From assembly GCA_036435485.1 (NCBI GenBank), contig CM071595.1, positions 9,414,001 to 9,478,000 on the forward strand: a stretch of DNA of 64,000 bases. Direction: 5' to 3'. Shown piece by piece: positions 35,150-46,549 of this stretch. Source of the stretch: Saposhnikovia divaricata. Its lineage: Eukaryota > Streptophyta > Magnoliopsida > Apiales > Apiaceae. The notes beneath the pieces are model-generated. The model searched no databases. It was given only the letters and a program-made list of their open reading frames with translations, and was not told where the DNA came from. A program made the position numbers and the translations under genes. Numbering within the stretch: the first letter of the stretch is position 1; the number at the start of each line of letters is the position of its first letter.

Positions 35150-36072
35150 TTTTATTAAAGATAGAATTGGAAGTTTTTTTTTATTAAATGAAAATGTTTT
35201 CATGACTGAGGACGCCAGTCAGAGTATGAGTATGATATTTTAGGCCAAAAGAGGCCTTGGATCCAGTTGAGTATTTGGATATACCAAGAGAGTATATCCG
35301 GAGTTTTATTGTGACTGATCATCCACTTTAACTCGTTGCGTCGAAGTAAAAATCCAATTCTAATTTATAAATCGAGTATCCAGTTGAACATTGATTCTTA
35401 TTGCTTGACCATGAGTTTCCAAGTATTATTATCGAATGGTTATCATTGACCTTGAGTTTCCGAGTATCAGTATTGAATCGTTAAAGCCTGATTCCCTTGA
35501 AGTCTATAATGCTCATTTTGATTGAACAAACTTTTATCTGTTCTAGTTCCTGTCCCACCTCATTAATGGTGAAGTATTGGCCCTCGTGGCAATTTAAAAG
35601 TAATATCACAAATTCTTTCATAGTATGAGTTAAAATTCTGTTGTTATCAGATTTGATTTGATATTGAAATTGTTATCACTTTATGCACTTACTGAGCATT
35701 GTTGGCTCACTCTTGCTTTTGTTTGTTTTCCCCCAAATAATAGTGGAGTTTAGTAGACCTAGTAGTGGACAGTGAGTATTGATCTCCGGGCAGCGAAGAG
35801 GCAGTCGAGTTATGGATTTCGCCAGTTAGTGGATTGAGAATCGCCAAGGTTGGATATGTAGTTAGATAGTGGTTTTGTATATTCACAGAATTGTATAATA
35901 TGTTATCTGAGATTGAGTTGTAATGAAGTAATTCGATAGTCTGTTTCATACCATAACCTGTATGTGATCTTGATTAAGGGGTTTTTATTATTTTATGTTG
36001 TGTATATTCAGAGTTTATATTATTGTTTATAGTTAGTGTACCCATATCTGTACCCCGGATTTTGGGATGCTA
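35150..36072 (+). repeat. Gypsy-type LTR fragment inside the Copia element
   Basis: The 3' part has CACTTACTGAGCATTGTTGG then CTCACTCTTGCTTTTG, and ends GTACCCCGGATTTTGGGATG then CTACAG. This layout is close to the 3' part of the Gag-only LTR (GCATTCTTTGGCTCATTCTTGCT ... GGCGTTACAG, described here in pieces). It sits between Copia gag and reverse transcriptase without a clear target duplication. It most likely arose by insertion followed by deletion or by ectopic recombination. Confidence 0.55.
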
Positions 36073-37186
36073 CAGTCAAATCACTCTATGGTTTAAAGCA
36101 GGCTTCTAGACAGTGGTTTGCCAAGTTAGTGGGGGAATTGCAGCATATGAAGTTTCAACAATCCAAGAATGATTACTCACTGTTTATCAAACATAATAAT
36201 GGTATGATTACTATACTTGATGTTTATGTAGATGATATTATATTAACTGGAGATGACATTCATACCATTCTTAGTTTGAAGAAACACTTGAATGATGTGT
36301 TTACTATAAAGGATTTAGGAAGACTGAGTTATTTCTTGGGAATAGAAGTTGGTTATCTACCTCATGGAATCACTTTAACACAAAAGATATTTTCTAGAGA
36401 ATTGTTAAGTGATGCAGGAATTGATGTTAACAAGACAGTAGTAACTCCTTTGCCTTTGAATCTTAAGTTGAGTTCAGATGAAGGAAAAATCTTTAGTGAT
36501 CCTAGTCTTTACAGATGTCTGGTAGGAAAACTGAATTTCCTAACTCATACTAGACCTGACTTGGCTTTTACTGTGCAACACTTAAGTCAATTCCTTCAGC
36601 AGCCAAGAGAAACTCATCACAAGGCTTTGTTACATGTTCTGAAGTATGTAGCATCAACTCTTGGTCAAGGAATTTTATTGAAGGCAAATGAGCAACTTAC
36701 TCTACAGGCATATTCAGACTTTGACTAGGGAGCTTGTTTAAACACAAGAAGATCTATTTCTGGTTATATTTTACTTCTTGGAAATTCACCAATTAGCTGG
36801 AAATCAAAGAAGCAAAATACTGTTTCTAAAAGTTCTTCTGAAGCTGAGTATAGGTCAATGTCTGCAGCAGCTGGAGAAGTGACTTGGATAGTCAGATTAC
36901 TAGAAGAACTGGGAGTTAAAAAGCTTAAGCCTATAACTCTGCATTGTGACAATCAAAGTGCTATTCATATAGCAAAGAATCCAGTGCATCATGAGAGGAC
37001 TAAGCACATAGAAATAGACATACATTTTACTAGAGACAAGGTAATGGAAGGATTATTACAGATTGCTTATTTACCAACTGAATCTCAAATAGCAGATGTT
37101 TTAACCAAGGTGTTACCATCATCAAAGTTCAATGACTTGTTGTCCAAACTAGGAATGACAATTTGCCAGCCTAGTTTGAGGGAGGG
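36073..37186 (+). pseudogene. Copia reverse transcriptase-RNase H fragment
   Basis: The frame reads SLYGLKQASRQWF, the catalytic YVDDIILTG, LSYFLGIEV, TRPDLAFTV, then a TAG at about 36727. It continues with RSISGYILLLGNSPISWKSK (RNase H), SSSEAEYRSM, HCDNQSAIHIAKNP and ADVLTKVLP. These are the C-terminal Copia domains. The upstream gag, protease and integrase are missing and the stop interrupts RNase H. Confidence 0.9.
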
Positions 37187-37580
37187 TGATAAGATGATGA
37201 CATCAGATGAAGTAAGCAATGATCAAGAGAAACATGTGAACAACAGTGCAGCTGAGCCACAGACTAATATTCTCAGAAGTTAGTTACATAACAGAATGCC
37301 AGCTAATCAAGAACGAGTCACATCTCACATATATACAACAAAGCTGTACTCATTTGTATTATCTAGTTTTTAACTCTCACAATGTTCTCTCTGAGTCTCT
37401 CTCTCTCTCTCAATACAGTATGTAGTCTGAATGTAGTAGCTTACACAGTAACTAGTGGTGAACTAATGAAGCTGATGTATTTGTTTCTTCATCTATAAAG
37501 TTTGTAAGCTTTCTATGATTTCTGTAATGAATTCTTCATATTTTTTTTGAATTAGTTTGATGAGAATCATAATTGTTAGA
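37187..37580 (+). repeat. 3' LTR of the Copia element
   Basis: Preceded by the purine-rich TTGAGGGAGGG and followed by the second ACATG duplication. It matches the 5' LTR except for a few bases and a shorter CT run. Confidence 0.85.
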
Positions 37581-37681
37581 ACATGTACATTTAGAAAGTT
37601 TTTGGAAACATTTTTCTTCAAAAAAACTCTGAAAAATCTGTTAAAATAGTGGGACGAGTTGTAGCTGTGCATCACTAAGTT

Positions 37682-37952
37682 TACTCCTTCCGTCCATCTC
37701 ATTTGTTTACAAATGAGTTGGACACGTAGGTTAAAAAATGTATAAAATAATAGAGAAAAATAAGAAAAATGAATAAAGTGATGGGATCAATTAATATTTT
37801 ATGTAATAAAGTGAGTATGTAGAAAAAAATAGTGGGCGTAGTTAGTTTTTATATTATAATACTTTATTATTTTGGTTAATTTTTGAGATGTAAAAATTGA
37901 GATGAACATCCTAAAAAGAAAAATGTAAAGAAATAAGAGAGACAGACACTTT
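37682..37952. mobile_element. Stowaway-type MITE
   Basis: The left end TACTCCTTCCGTCCATCTCA and the inverted right end (GTAAAGAAATAAGAGAGACAG) form a diverged terminal repeat around an AT-rich centre. Confidence 0.55.
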
Positions 37953-37980
37953 AACTAATATGGTTCCTCAAAACAAAATT

Positions 37981-38663
37981 GTTGAACATGAGATATCGTA
38001 AGTTGAAAAATATATAATGATCTATTTAGACGCAACGTTTAATATCTCGACGAGGAAAGCTGGTAAAAATCTTAACTTAGTTCGTGTACAGTCTTCCGAC
38101 AGTTGAAAAAATATTGCTCAATATACATAGCTAATGGTAGGGATAAGCATAAAAAAATCGAAACCGAAAATTTAATGGGAAAAAAATGATAAACCACGCC
38201 AAAAAAACCAAATCGAAAAAAAAACCAACTGAACCGAAGGAAGTTAATGGTTCGGTTTCGGGTTTTAGTCAAAACCGAACTATAAGGTTTTAATACTTTA
38301 AACTATAAGGTTTCTGAAAAGAAAATAGGGAGCCTGACATATACATATATTTTAGGTAAATTTTCTAAGATAGTATAATTTTATATGTAATAATGGGTGG
38401 TCATTTTTTTAAAATTAAGATTTATTTAAAATTTTATTAATTAGCCCTACGGACCCAATAAATTTTAAAAAGTATCTCAGAAAAGTTTTTGATATTAATC
38501 TCAGGATCCTTTCTCTCTTCTGAAAAATATAATTGTTGAACAAGAGCTACGTATGTGAAAAATGTTGAAAAATATATAAAAATCCAGTTCAACGCAACTC
38601 CTAACACCTCGAGTTTTGAGAAAAGCTTTTGTTTACGATCTTCCAACAGTTGGAATATTATCG
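37981..38663 (+). repeat. Diverged direct repeats flanking a hAT-like start
   Basis: Segments 37981-38117 and 38534-38663 share GTTGAACA(T/A)GAG, GTTGAAAAATATATA, CAACG, AAAGC and TCTTCC(G/A)ACAGTTG in the same order. Between them, TAGGGATAAGC at about 38138 followed by AAACCGAA words resembles the left end of a hAT-like element without a visible partner. The origin is unclear. Confidence 0.5.
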
Positions 38664-40150
38664 GGATGAAGGGCCAAAATGGCACAAATTCTAATCAAAA
38701 TGCCCAAAATGACACTCCTGAAAATACTGCTCTTCAATAGCACTTTCTTAACGTTGCTACAGTGTGCGTTCTGGCATGAGTTTTACGTCAAAAACGCATG
38801 TAGAAAATGCATTATAGGATCAAAACGCATGTAAAAAATGCTTTTTTGACGTAAAACGCATCTGCAACATGCGTTTTCAGCCATAAAGTTATTACAACAT
38901 GCGTTTTCAGCAAATTGTTTTTAAGCATTATTTTAAGTGGTTTTAACTAATTTTTTTTATTTTTTTATTTTTATTAAATAATTATTTGCAAATACTATTA
39001 AAAAAATTATAATCAAATAGCCATTTCAAATTGTATTTTTTTAGTTCGTCATTCTGAATCTATACTCTTTATTAAAAGCAGAAACCCCCACTTAATGGTA
39101 TGTCATGTATACCACGGTATATCATGTCTACCGCGATATGCCACTAAATATTAATTAATTAAAATTGTAATATTATATAATAATTTAATTTAATAATGAA
39201 ATTATATACTATGAGTTTATTAACAAAAAATTGAAATAAACGTCAGGAATATAGTATTACATAGAACTTAGATACCTTTAATTAATATTTAAAAAGTATC
39301 TATAACAGATTAATAATAAATAAATTAATAATATAACTACTCTTATATCACCAGAATGAAGCTATGTAAATTTAATTATTTAAAATAATAATATTAAATA
39401 TTAATTTAATTTAATAGTGAAGTTATATACTAGGAGTCTATTAACTAGCAATCGAAATAAAAGTCGAGAATATAGTATGATATACAACTTGGTGCTTCAA
39501 GATTTTATTTTATTTTAAAAAATTAAAAATTAGAAATTTAAAATAATTTATCACGATCCGTGCTTCGCACGGGTTATCGACTAGTATTTCTAAAACCCAA
39601 TATGAAATTGTTGAATCCCAAAGATTAATTGTTAAACCCTTAAGGGAATATTTATAAAATTTACTGAGTCTCCTGATTTTTAAAAATCGGGGGCCAGTCC
39701 CGATTTTTTAAAAATCAGGATAAGTTAGATTTTTTAAAATTAGGATAAGTTAGGGTTTGTGGTTGTAACCCTAAACCCTAAGTCATATTGGTCGTTCTGA
39801 ATATTTCTAAAACCTAAAATGAAATTATTGAACCCCAAAAGTTAACTATTCAACTCCTAAAAGAATATAGATAAAATTTAAAAATTTTAATAAAAAGAAA
39901 TAAAAATTAAAATTTTAATAATTTAATAAGAATATTTTAATGTTTAAAGTTTTGCGTTGATGTTTTTTTTTTATGTAGTACTGAGAACGGTTCTAAAAGA
40001 ATGAAAATGTTATTTAAAAAAAAAGGAAAAAATGAAAACATGTATATACATTATAAAAGTGCTAGTGGAGCACAAGTTTTTCAGAAAGTGCCATTTTGGA
40101 CATTAAATCCCAATTTTATGTCATTTTGGGCATTTTCTCATATTATTGCC
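38664..40150. repeat. Unclassified repeat region with inverted AAAATGGC ends and CGCATG words
   Basis: GGGCCAAAATGGCACAAATT (about 38672) and its rough inverse near 40085-40135 (GCCATTTTGG, TCATTTTGGGCATTTTCTCA) suggest an element of about 1.5 kb. Inside are four or more AAAACGCATG/ACATGCGTTTT words (38795-38910), a Helitron, a direct repeat of its flanks, a 39670-39720 palindrome and a CCCTAAACCCTAA telobox near 39768. No coding frame is found. Confidence 0.4.
39059..39584 (+). mobile_element. Non-autonomous Helitron, 526 bp, with a readable empty site
   Basis: After an A it starts TCTATACTCTTTATTAAAAG and ends with the hairpin CCGTGCTTCGCACGG and CTAG before a T. Its flanks (TTCTGAA and TATTTCTAAAACCC) are continuous as TTCTGAATATTTCTAAAACC in the nearby repeat copy at 39796, showing precise A/T insertion. 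A second copy lies at 51784-52295. Confidence 0.9.
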
Positions 40151-40748
40151 CAATGTACATGGCTAATGGATTTGATTCTACAAATGTTGCCAAATGTGCT
40201 GGGAGATCCTGTAAATATAATCTCCAAGTATACATCTTCCACAAACCTGCCACTAGGGATCAGATATGAACAGTTCATAAAGCTGTTTATATTGTTTTCA
40301 AAGATTTTCAGCATTTTATAACAATCTTTGATGTCATCTTTACTCAACTTCAGTTGTAATTATTCAAGAATGTTACAAGACAGGCTTAATATCCACACAA
40401 ATAAAGTACAAAATGTACAAAAGTCAGAGTAAAACTTGATCTCCTCTAATTAAAAAATTAAAAATTGTGATTAGATAAATCTCAAGATACAAAGACTTAG
40501 TTGTTAACGTGCTGAGATATCTTTCAGGATATATTTAACTAAGAAACTGATTCAATGAAAGGTACGTGCTTATGCAATCTTTGATAAGGAAAGAGAAACG
40601 AAGAATCATGTACATGTGAAGTTTCTTTAAATTATAGGTGCTTGAATTTTTCACATCGACTTCGAATTTCGAATGCACATACACACAGAAAGGCCATTTT
40701 ATAAGAATAAAGAGTTGCATTAGAAAATATTGAAGGGTTTGCATATCA
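40151..40748. other. Upstream region of the receptor kinase gene
   Basis: No gene is seen. It is the presumed promoter and 5' leader of the S-domain kinase. Confidence 0.4.
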
Positions 40749-43700
40749 ATGGCAAACACTGCATTCAGTACTCTGTTTTTCGTTACATTTTCTGCAATCT
40801 TGTTAATATCCACTGCTGTAGATATTATCACCGTAAATCGGAACGTTACGGATGAAGGCAATGGAACTATTGATTCGGCTAGTGACGTCTTCCAACTGGG
40901 ATTTTTCAGCCCGGGAAAGTCCAAGAATCGATATTTAGGAATTTGGTACATGAAAATTTTTCCAAGGGTGGTTGTATGGGTTGCTAATCGAGAGACTCCG
41001 CTGACTGATACTTCAGGCGTGTTAAGCGTAGATTCAAATGGAAGCTTGGTGCTTTCTGATGGAAGTGGAAGGATAGTCTGGTCAACGAACTCAACAAGAT
41101 CGGTGGTGGACAATTCTACTGTGGCACAATTGTTTGATAGTGGAAATCTTGTAATCAGGAATGGAAACGATGGAGACCCTAAGAATTATTTTTGGCAAAG
41201 CTTTGATTATCCAGGAGACCATCTTCTACCAACACAGAAGATTGGGTTTGACTTTAGAAAGGGCCTGGAACGGTACCTCAGTTCGTGGAGAAGTCCTGAT
41301 GATCCTGCTCCAGGCAATTACAGCTTCCGGGTTAACATTGATGGATATCCACAGTTGATGGGGTTCAACCACTCCAATGTAACTTTCAGAATTGGACCAT
41401 GGGATAGTGTGGAGTTTAGTGGGCTGCGTTTTTCGGAACCTGATCAGAGTTTTGTAACAGATTCGGGTTTAAATAAGGAGGAGATCTACTACAGCTACAA
41501 TGTTCCCAATAGTCCTGTCATTGTGCGGATGGTGCTGTCTGCGGAGGGGGTTGCGCGTATTTTGTCATGGAATGATAAAAAGCAAAGTTGGGGAACTAAT
41601 TTGAATTCACAGCGAGATGTTTGTGAGCAGTACGCACTTTGTGGTCCATATGGTATTTGTGACAGCAGAAAAGCAGGGGGTGATGGAGTATGTGGCTGTT
41701 TGAAAGGATTTGAACCTAAAGATCCAAAAAAATGGAAACTAGGAAATTGGTCAGATGGGTGTGTACGGAAGACTCCTTTAAGCTGTGGAAATGGAGACAC
41801 ATTTTTTCCGTGTACTAGTGAAAAATTACCTGACACGCGGAGCGCAAAGTATAACACCAGCATGGACCTTCAGAGCTGTAAGACTGCGTGCATAAACAAT
41901 TGCTCTTGCACAGCTTACTCAAATATAGATATCAGACAAGGTGGAATGGGGTGCATGTTATGGTTCAATGATCTGAATGATATCAGAGATTACAATGGAC
42001 CTGGACTTCAATTTTATGTTAAAACTGCTGATTCTGCAGGTAAATTGTTTCATTTTTGAAGTTTGTACCTACATTTTACTGCCAAGTAGATACAGTCACC
42101 AACTCATTGTTGGCAACTAATCACCAACACTGCTAAGTGTCATTCCATGACCTTTTTGTCTACAATTCGAAACTTGGGGAGGAGTTTCAAGAAAAATAGC
42201 TTTACATCAAACTGAAGCGCTACATTTTAGTAATGAAGTAGTGTTCTAACATGGAATTTTTTTTTTCTATAGATGGGACGTCGAGCTCAAAGAGGACAGT
42301 GAAAGTTATAGTTCCTTTAGTAGCAGCAGCGCTAGCAATATTATTAGTTCTACTCTGGAAATGTGTGTACAGAAATAGAATGCTGAAAAGAAAAGGTATG
42401 CTCTCTGACATACTTATCTAATAGTTAGTATGGTAAGGAAGTGACAATTACCTTCACTCTGCAGGAAAAATAGCAGTCAACGGCTCTGTACGTGAAAATA
42501 AGAGGGAGGAGTTAGATTTGCCATTAGTTGAATTTGATATCGTAGCCAAAGCCACCAGGAACTTCTCTTTAAACAATAAGCTTGGTGAGGGAGGCTTTGG
42601 ACCTGTGTACAAGGTAAGAGTATACAGCAAATGTCATGTTACCAAAACATTGATAAGGATATCTCACATAGTAGTAGTATTATTTATTTGTTGCATCGAA
42701 TATATATTGTGTTCAATAAAGTTCATTTAACCAGAGAACTTAAACCTGACATTATCAAACAATTGTTGCAGGGTACGTTGGAGGATGGTCAAGAAATCGC
42801 TGTGAAAAGGCTGTCAAAACAATCAAGACAAGGGCTCGATGAGTTCAAGAATGAAGTTTCAGTTATAGCCAAACTTCAGCATCGAAACCTTGTGAGGCTT
42901 CTAGGATGTTGCATTGAGGATGGTGAAATGTTGTTGATCTATGAGTACATGCCCAACAAAAGTTTAGATGCAATTCTCTTTGGTATGCCTTTCTCAAAGT
43001 GGTTGAGTCATTTTTCTTCAGATTCATTTTTTACTATTAAATCCTGGGTTAGTGTACTATTTTAGTTGTCAGTTGAATTCCTGATCTTAAATTATCACAA
43101 TAACCGGTGTGGACAAATTTAACAGACCCAGAACTAAGCAAGACATTGGATTGGCCAATGCGTCAGAACATTATAATTGGAATTGCTAGAGGGCTTCTTT
43201 ATCTTCATCAGGACTCAAGATTACGAATCATACACAGAGATCTTAAAGCTAGCAATGTTTTACTTGATCATGAGATGAATCCAAGAATTTCAGACTTTGG
43301 CATGGCCAAAAGTTTTACAGGAACTCAAACTGAAGCAAATACTACTAGAGTAGTTGGGACATTGTAAGATATATAATTGATCCTACTATTTTATTACTTC
43401 AAATTCAATAGAACTGAAATTTTTTGTCAATTTATTGTTCCTGCAGCGGTTACATGTCCCCTGAGTATGCACTTGACGGAACATTTTCTGTTAAATCCGA
43501 TGTCTATAGCTTTGGGGTACTTGTACTAGAGATAGTTACTGGAAAGAAAATGGGGCGTTTCTATCATTCCGATCACAGCCCTAATCTTCTTAGTTATGTA
43601 AGCTTCAGGACTATTAGTTTTATTTCCACAAAATGATCTTACAAAGATTTCTAATAATTTGATATCCATTCACCCCTACATGCCTAAATGTGTTTATGTG

Positions 43701-44003
43701 CAGGCCTGGACACTTTATGAAGAGGAAAAGCTTTCTGAACTCTTTGATACCAAAAGTTTGGAGTCACGTCATAAGTTCGAAGCATTTCGAGCTATCCAGA
43801 TAGGCTTATTGTGTGTCAGCACTTATCCTGATGACAGACCAAGCATGTCATATGTGGTGTCAATGATGACTTGCGAAACTGAACTGCCAAGGCCTATGCG
43901 ACCCGGTGCATACAATTTCAAATCTTCAGACAGTATGACAGATCCTTTAACAAAAACGTGGACAACCAGTAGTATTAGTTTTTCAGATTTTGGCCCCAGA
44001 TAG
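40749..44003 (+). CDS. G-type lectin S-domain receptor-like serine/threonine kinase, 820 aa, seven exons
   Basis: Exons: 40749-42039, 42273-42395, 42465-42613, 42772-42982, 43126-43363, 43447-43597 and 43704-44003; all GT-AG, 2463 nt. Order of parts: signal peptide (about 1-24), B-lectin domain (GFFSPG, YLGIWY, VWVANRETP), S-locus glycoprotein domain with an EGF-like Cys-rich part (CEQYALCGPYGICD), PAN/apple domain (about 340-425), transmembrane segment (about 442-459) and kinase. The kinase keeps GEGGFGPVYK (512-521), Lys533, HRDLKASN (HRD 628-630), DFG (648-650) and SPE. Catalytic residues are intact. Such proteins sit in the plasma membrane and signal in defence or self-recognition; the ligand cannot be inferred. 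The seven-exon layout is typical of this class. Confidence 0.95.
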
Positions 44004-44010
44004 TATGTGT

Positions 44011-44016
44011 AATAAA
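44011..44016 (+). terminator. Possible poly(A) signal of the receptor kinase
   Basis: AATAAA lies eight bases after the TAG stop. It is unusually close to the stop, so another signal downstream may be used. Confidence 0.35.
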
Positions 44017-44560
44017 ACTGAAATTGTGACGATAAACGGAAAAATTTCTTTGCAGTTGAGAAAAAACCATACCTTTCTTCTTAAATCTTTCAATTAGTTA
44101 ATTTCTAATCATTAATTTGGATTTCTCCACATCTGTTTAGTAGGATTTTTACATATTCTGTTTCGAGAAATGTCAGTTATCAATCATTGCAGGATAACAA
44201 TTTTAAATCTACAGGTTATGTTTGCTATATGGGATCAACAGTCCCGGACTATTGGTTTAATTCTTTGAAATTTGTATGCCAAAATGAGGGCTAGTCCAGA
44301 GACTATATTACTTGGGAAAAAATCAGACCTGCGAATAATTGTGATAAAAAATTCAAGATAATACCATGAAGATATTAACTTCACAAATGAGTTCTGCTAA
44401 CAAAGAAGAGAATGTAGTTAGTACTTTGTAACCTATTTCTGAAGGAGAAAATGGATATTGAATATTTCACAGTTGAACTTATAATCCAGTTATTTCGACA
44501 ATTTAAGTGCATTAGTGAAGAACTATATAGCCCATAGGTCTTGATTGAAAAAAAAAACAC
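44017..44560. other. 3' flank of the receptor kinase
   Basis: No gene is recognised. AT-rich DNA leads into the decayed kinase fragment. Confidence 0.4.
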
Positions 44561-44564
44561 CAAA

Positions 44565-44845
44565 TTGCATTTACGGAATCTTGGATGATGGAAAAGACAT
44601 GACTGTAGAGAGATCCTCAGAGGCATAAAAACAAGGACTAGATGAATTCAAGAATGATTTTCGCGTATAGATAAATTCCAGCACCATAACTTGTGAGACT
44701 TTTAGGATGCTGCATTAAGTCTCAATCAAATCTGATGTCTTTAGTTTCAGGCTAGCTGTTGGTGCTGGAGATAGTGAGCCTGACCAAAATTAGAGAGTTC
44801 TATCATTTAAATCCCTGTTTTAACCTTCTTGGTCATGTAATTTGA
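44565..44845 (+). pseudogene. Decayed S-domain kinase fragment
   Basis: Two blocks resemble the intact kinase just upstream. The first reads GILDDGKDMTVE then KQGLDEFKND (compare GTLEDGQEIAVK and RQGLDEFKNE). The second reads SIKSDVFSF then a FYH/NPNLL-like stretch (compare SVKSDVYSFGV). The sequence between, which in the intact gene spans two introns, is missing and stops are present. It may be the trace of a tandem duplicate. Confidence 0.6.
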
Positions 44846-44985
44846 TAGTAAAATGGTTGATCAGTTTTACCAAGAATCATGCGGCAATCTATAAATATCA
44901 TGACTAATGAGATGAATCCACCTTTGTACAGTACAGCTCATTAAAATATAATCATTCAGTTTAGTATCAAAAATTAAAAATGAAA

Positions 44986-45646
44986 CTATAAAGTTTGAAG
45001 AATCTCGAGGGAAGGTATGTGAGAAACTTTGTAAAAATCAGCTCCTTGTTCACCATTTTCCGTGCGGAGCTTATCACAAAAATCTAAAGGCATCAGGGAC
45101 AACGTTAAACTTTGAAGAGAACTGAGATATTTCAGTCCTTCGGGAAGCTTCTCCAACTTTGAACAGCCAGTTATATCCAATGTGGATAGAACAGGCATGC
45201 TTCCTTCCTCCACCCTCCATTTTTCCAAGTTGGGTAGGAACTCAAGTGTCAGATTGGTGAGTTTTGGGAAACCCGTTGCTGAGCATATCATTTCCTTCCC
45301 CAAAAATGTTAAAATATGTAAATAGAGGTCACGCAATGTAGCAATCTTCTCAAGTACCGGCATCGGGTCTTCCTCTAGGCCGGAGTCCCATAATATTAAG
45401 CAGGTGGGAACCAAACAATTTTCCCAAAAACTTCTCCAAAATGATGTGTCAGGAATAATAAATGAGATGGACCTTGCATTCACATTATTCCACCAATTAA
45501 AACTTCACATTTTAACACATCACCACTTACCACATCATTTTGTACAAGTTTTTGGGAAGATTGTTTGGTTCCCTAGCATTACTCGAAGAGAAAATACATC
45601 CATATGAGTAGGGAGAAGTTGTTGCGATTGCTGCTCAAACAAAATG
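44986..45646 (-). pseudogene. NLR 3'-end fragment (last LRRs), interrupted by a MITE
   Basis: Minus-strand frame: EEDPMPVLEKIATLRDLYL, GKEMICSATGFPKLTNL, KWRVEEGSMPVLS, LEKLPEGLKYLSSLQSL, FYKVSHIPSLEIL, stop at 44986. It is about 97 percent identical by eye to the end of the intact CNL over the 170 bp compared. At 45404-45575 a MITE interrupts it, and the matching DNA resumes at 45576-45646 and then ends. No NB-ARC part is present. It is a recent partial duplicate. Confidence 0.85.
45404..45575. mobile_element. MITE inside the NLR fragment
   Basis: The left end GGGAACCAAACAATTTTCCC and right end GGGAAGATTGTTTGGTTCCC are inverted. It is about 170 bp and absent from the matching place in the intact CNL near 47820. 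The flanks share GCA, so a 3-bp duplication (as in PIF/Harbinger) is possible. Confidence 0.65.
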
Positions 45647-45649
45647 GAT

Positions 45650-46545
45650 TTTGTTTGTCATTGATAAGCATGTCGTCCTTGATCAACATATGTAGTTTGT
45701 AATCTTTTTAGATTAAATTGTAATAAAAGAATTATATTTGTAATAGGATTTTATTTATTTATAAAAATAACGTAGAATTTTAGGGAAAATAGGATTTTAG
45801 GGATGAAACCAAAATATAGTTCGAACCAAATTTGATACAAAGTTGTACATTAAAAAGAGGTTTTGCTTATTAATAAAGGTTATAGATACTAGCATTACTC
45901 AATATTTTTTTAAATATTTTATTATTTAAATTATAATATTTTATTATTTAAATTTTTTTAATATTTTTAATCTTTCAATAATTTCTTAAAATGAAATTTT
46001 ATTATATATTTATACTTATAAAATTAATAGCATAAATATTAATTTAAATATGTTATTCGAGGAATTCAAACCTTTAAATATTTATGGAAAATAAATTTTA
46101 TTAGTGAAATTTGACGACTATTCTCGTCAATTTAATTTAAAAACTTTAACGAAACTAGAAAGTAGGTGTTAACTAAAAAGTAGGCTTGTAAAACGATCTG
46201 AAAACAAAGCGGCTATTTGTTTAGTTCGTTTTTTGTTTCACAATCAGGTTGTAATTGTCCCAGCTGGGTTCAATTATTTTAATGAAGTTTTCTCCTTTCG
46301 TCAAAAAAAAGTAGGCATGTAGCTGCAAAGCTCTTACAAAGATCCGTAGATCAGTTGGGTTTAACGGTACCCTTAAAAGAAATGTACAATTTAAGAAAAA
46401 AAAATGTTACTTCAATCTTGTGGACTACAATACCAAATGTAAGAACCCGCGTTTGTACACATTTGGAATGAGCTATTTCTGTTATTGTAAACATTTGTAA
46501 TGAGCTATTTCTGCTTATCAGATCATTCAAAGAACACTCTGAAAA
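45650..46545. other. AT-rich spacer with a possible inverted Helitron start
   Basis: CTTATTAATAAAGGTTATAGATA near 45867 also occurs at the very start of the window (positions 14-36). In inverse it reads TATCTATAACC, a possible Helitron 5' end. No gene is seen. Confidence 0.35.
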
Positions 46546-46549
46546 AATC

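Larger units (their letters stand above)
34353..37580 (+). mobile_element. Defective Copia-type LTR retrotransposon, 3.2 kb
   Basis: The LTRs at 34353-34752 and 37187-37580 are nearly identical. ACATG is duplicated at 34348-34352 and 37581-37585. The primer site TGGTATCAAAGC starts at 34753. Gag begins at 35063 (MATQTVDPSKDP and SPYFLHPSDNP-like) but is lost after about 30 codons. At 35150-36072 a Gypsy LTR-like fragment replaces the middle, and the frame resumes inside reverse transcriptase. The element is non-autonomous. Confidence 0.88.

Noticed and set aside
39765..39782. Telomere-like sequence
   Set aside because: Only about two CCCTAAA units; a telobox-sized motif, not an interstitial telomere array.
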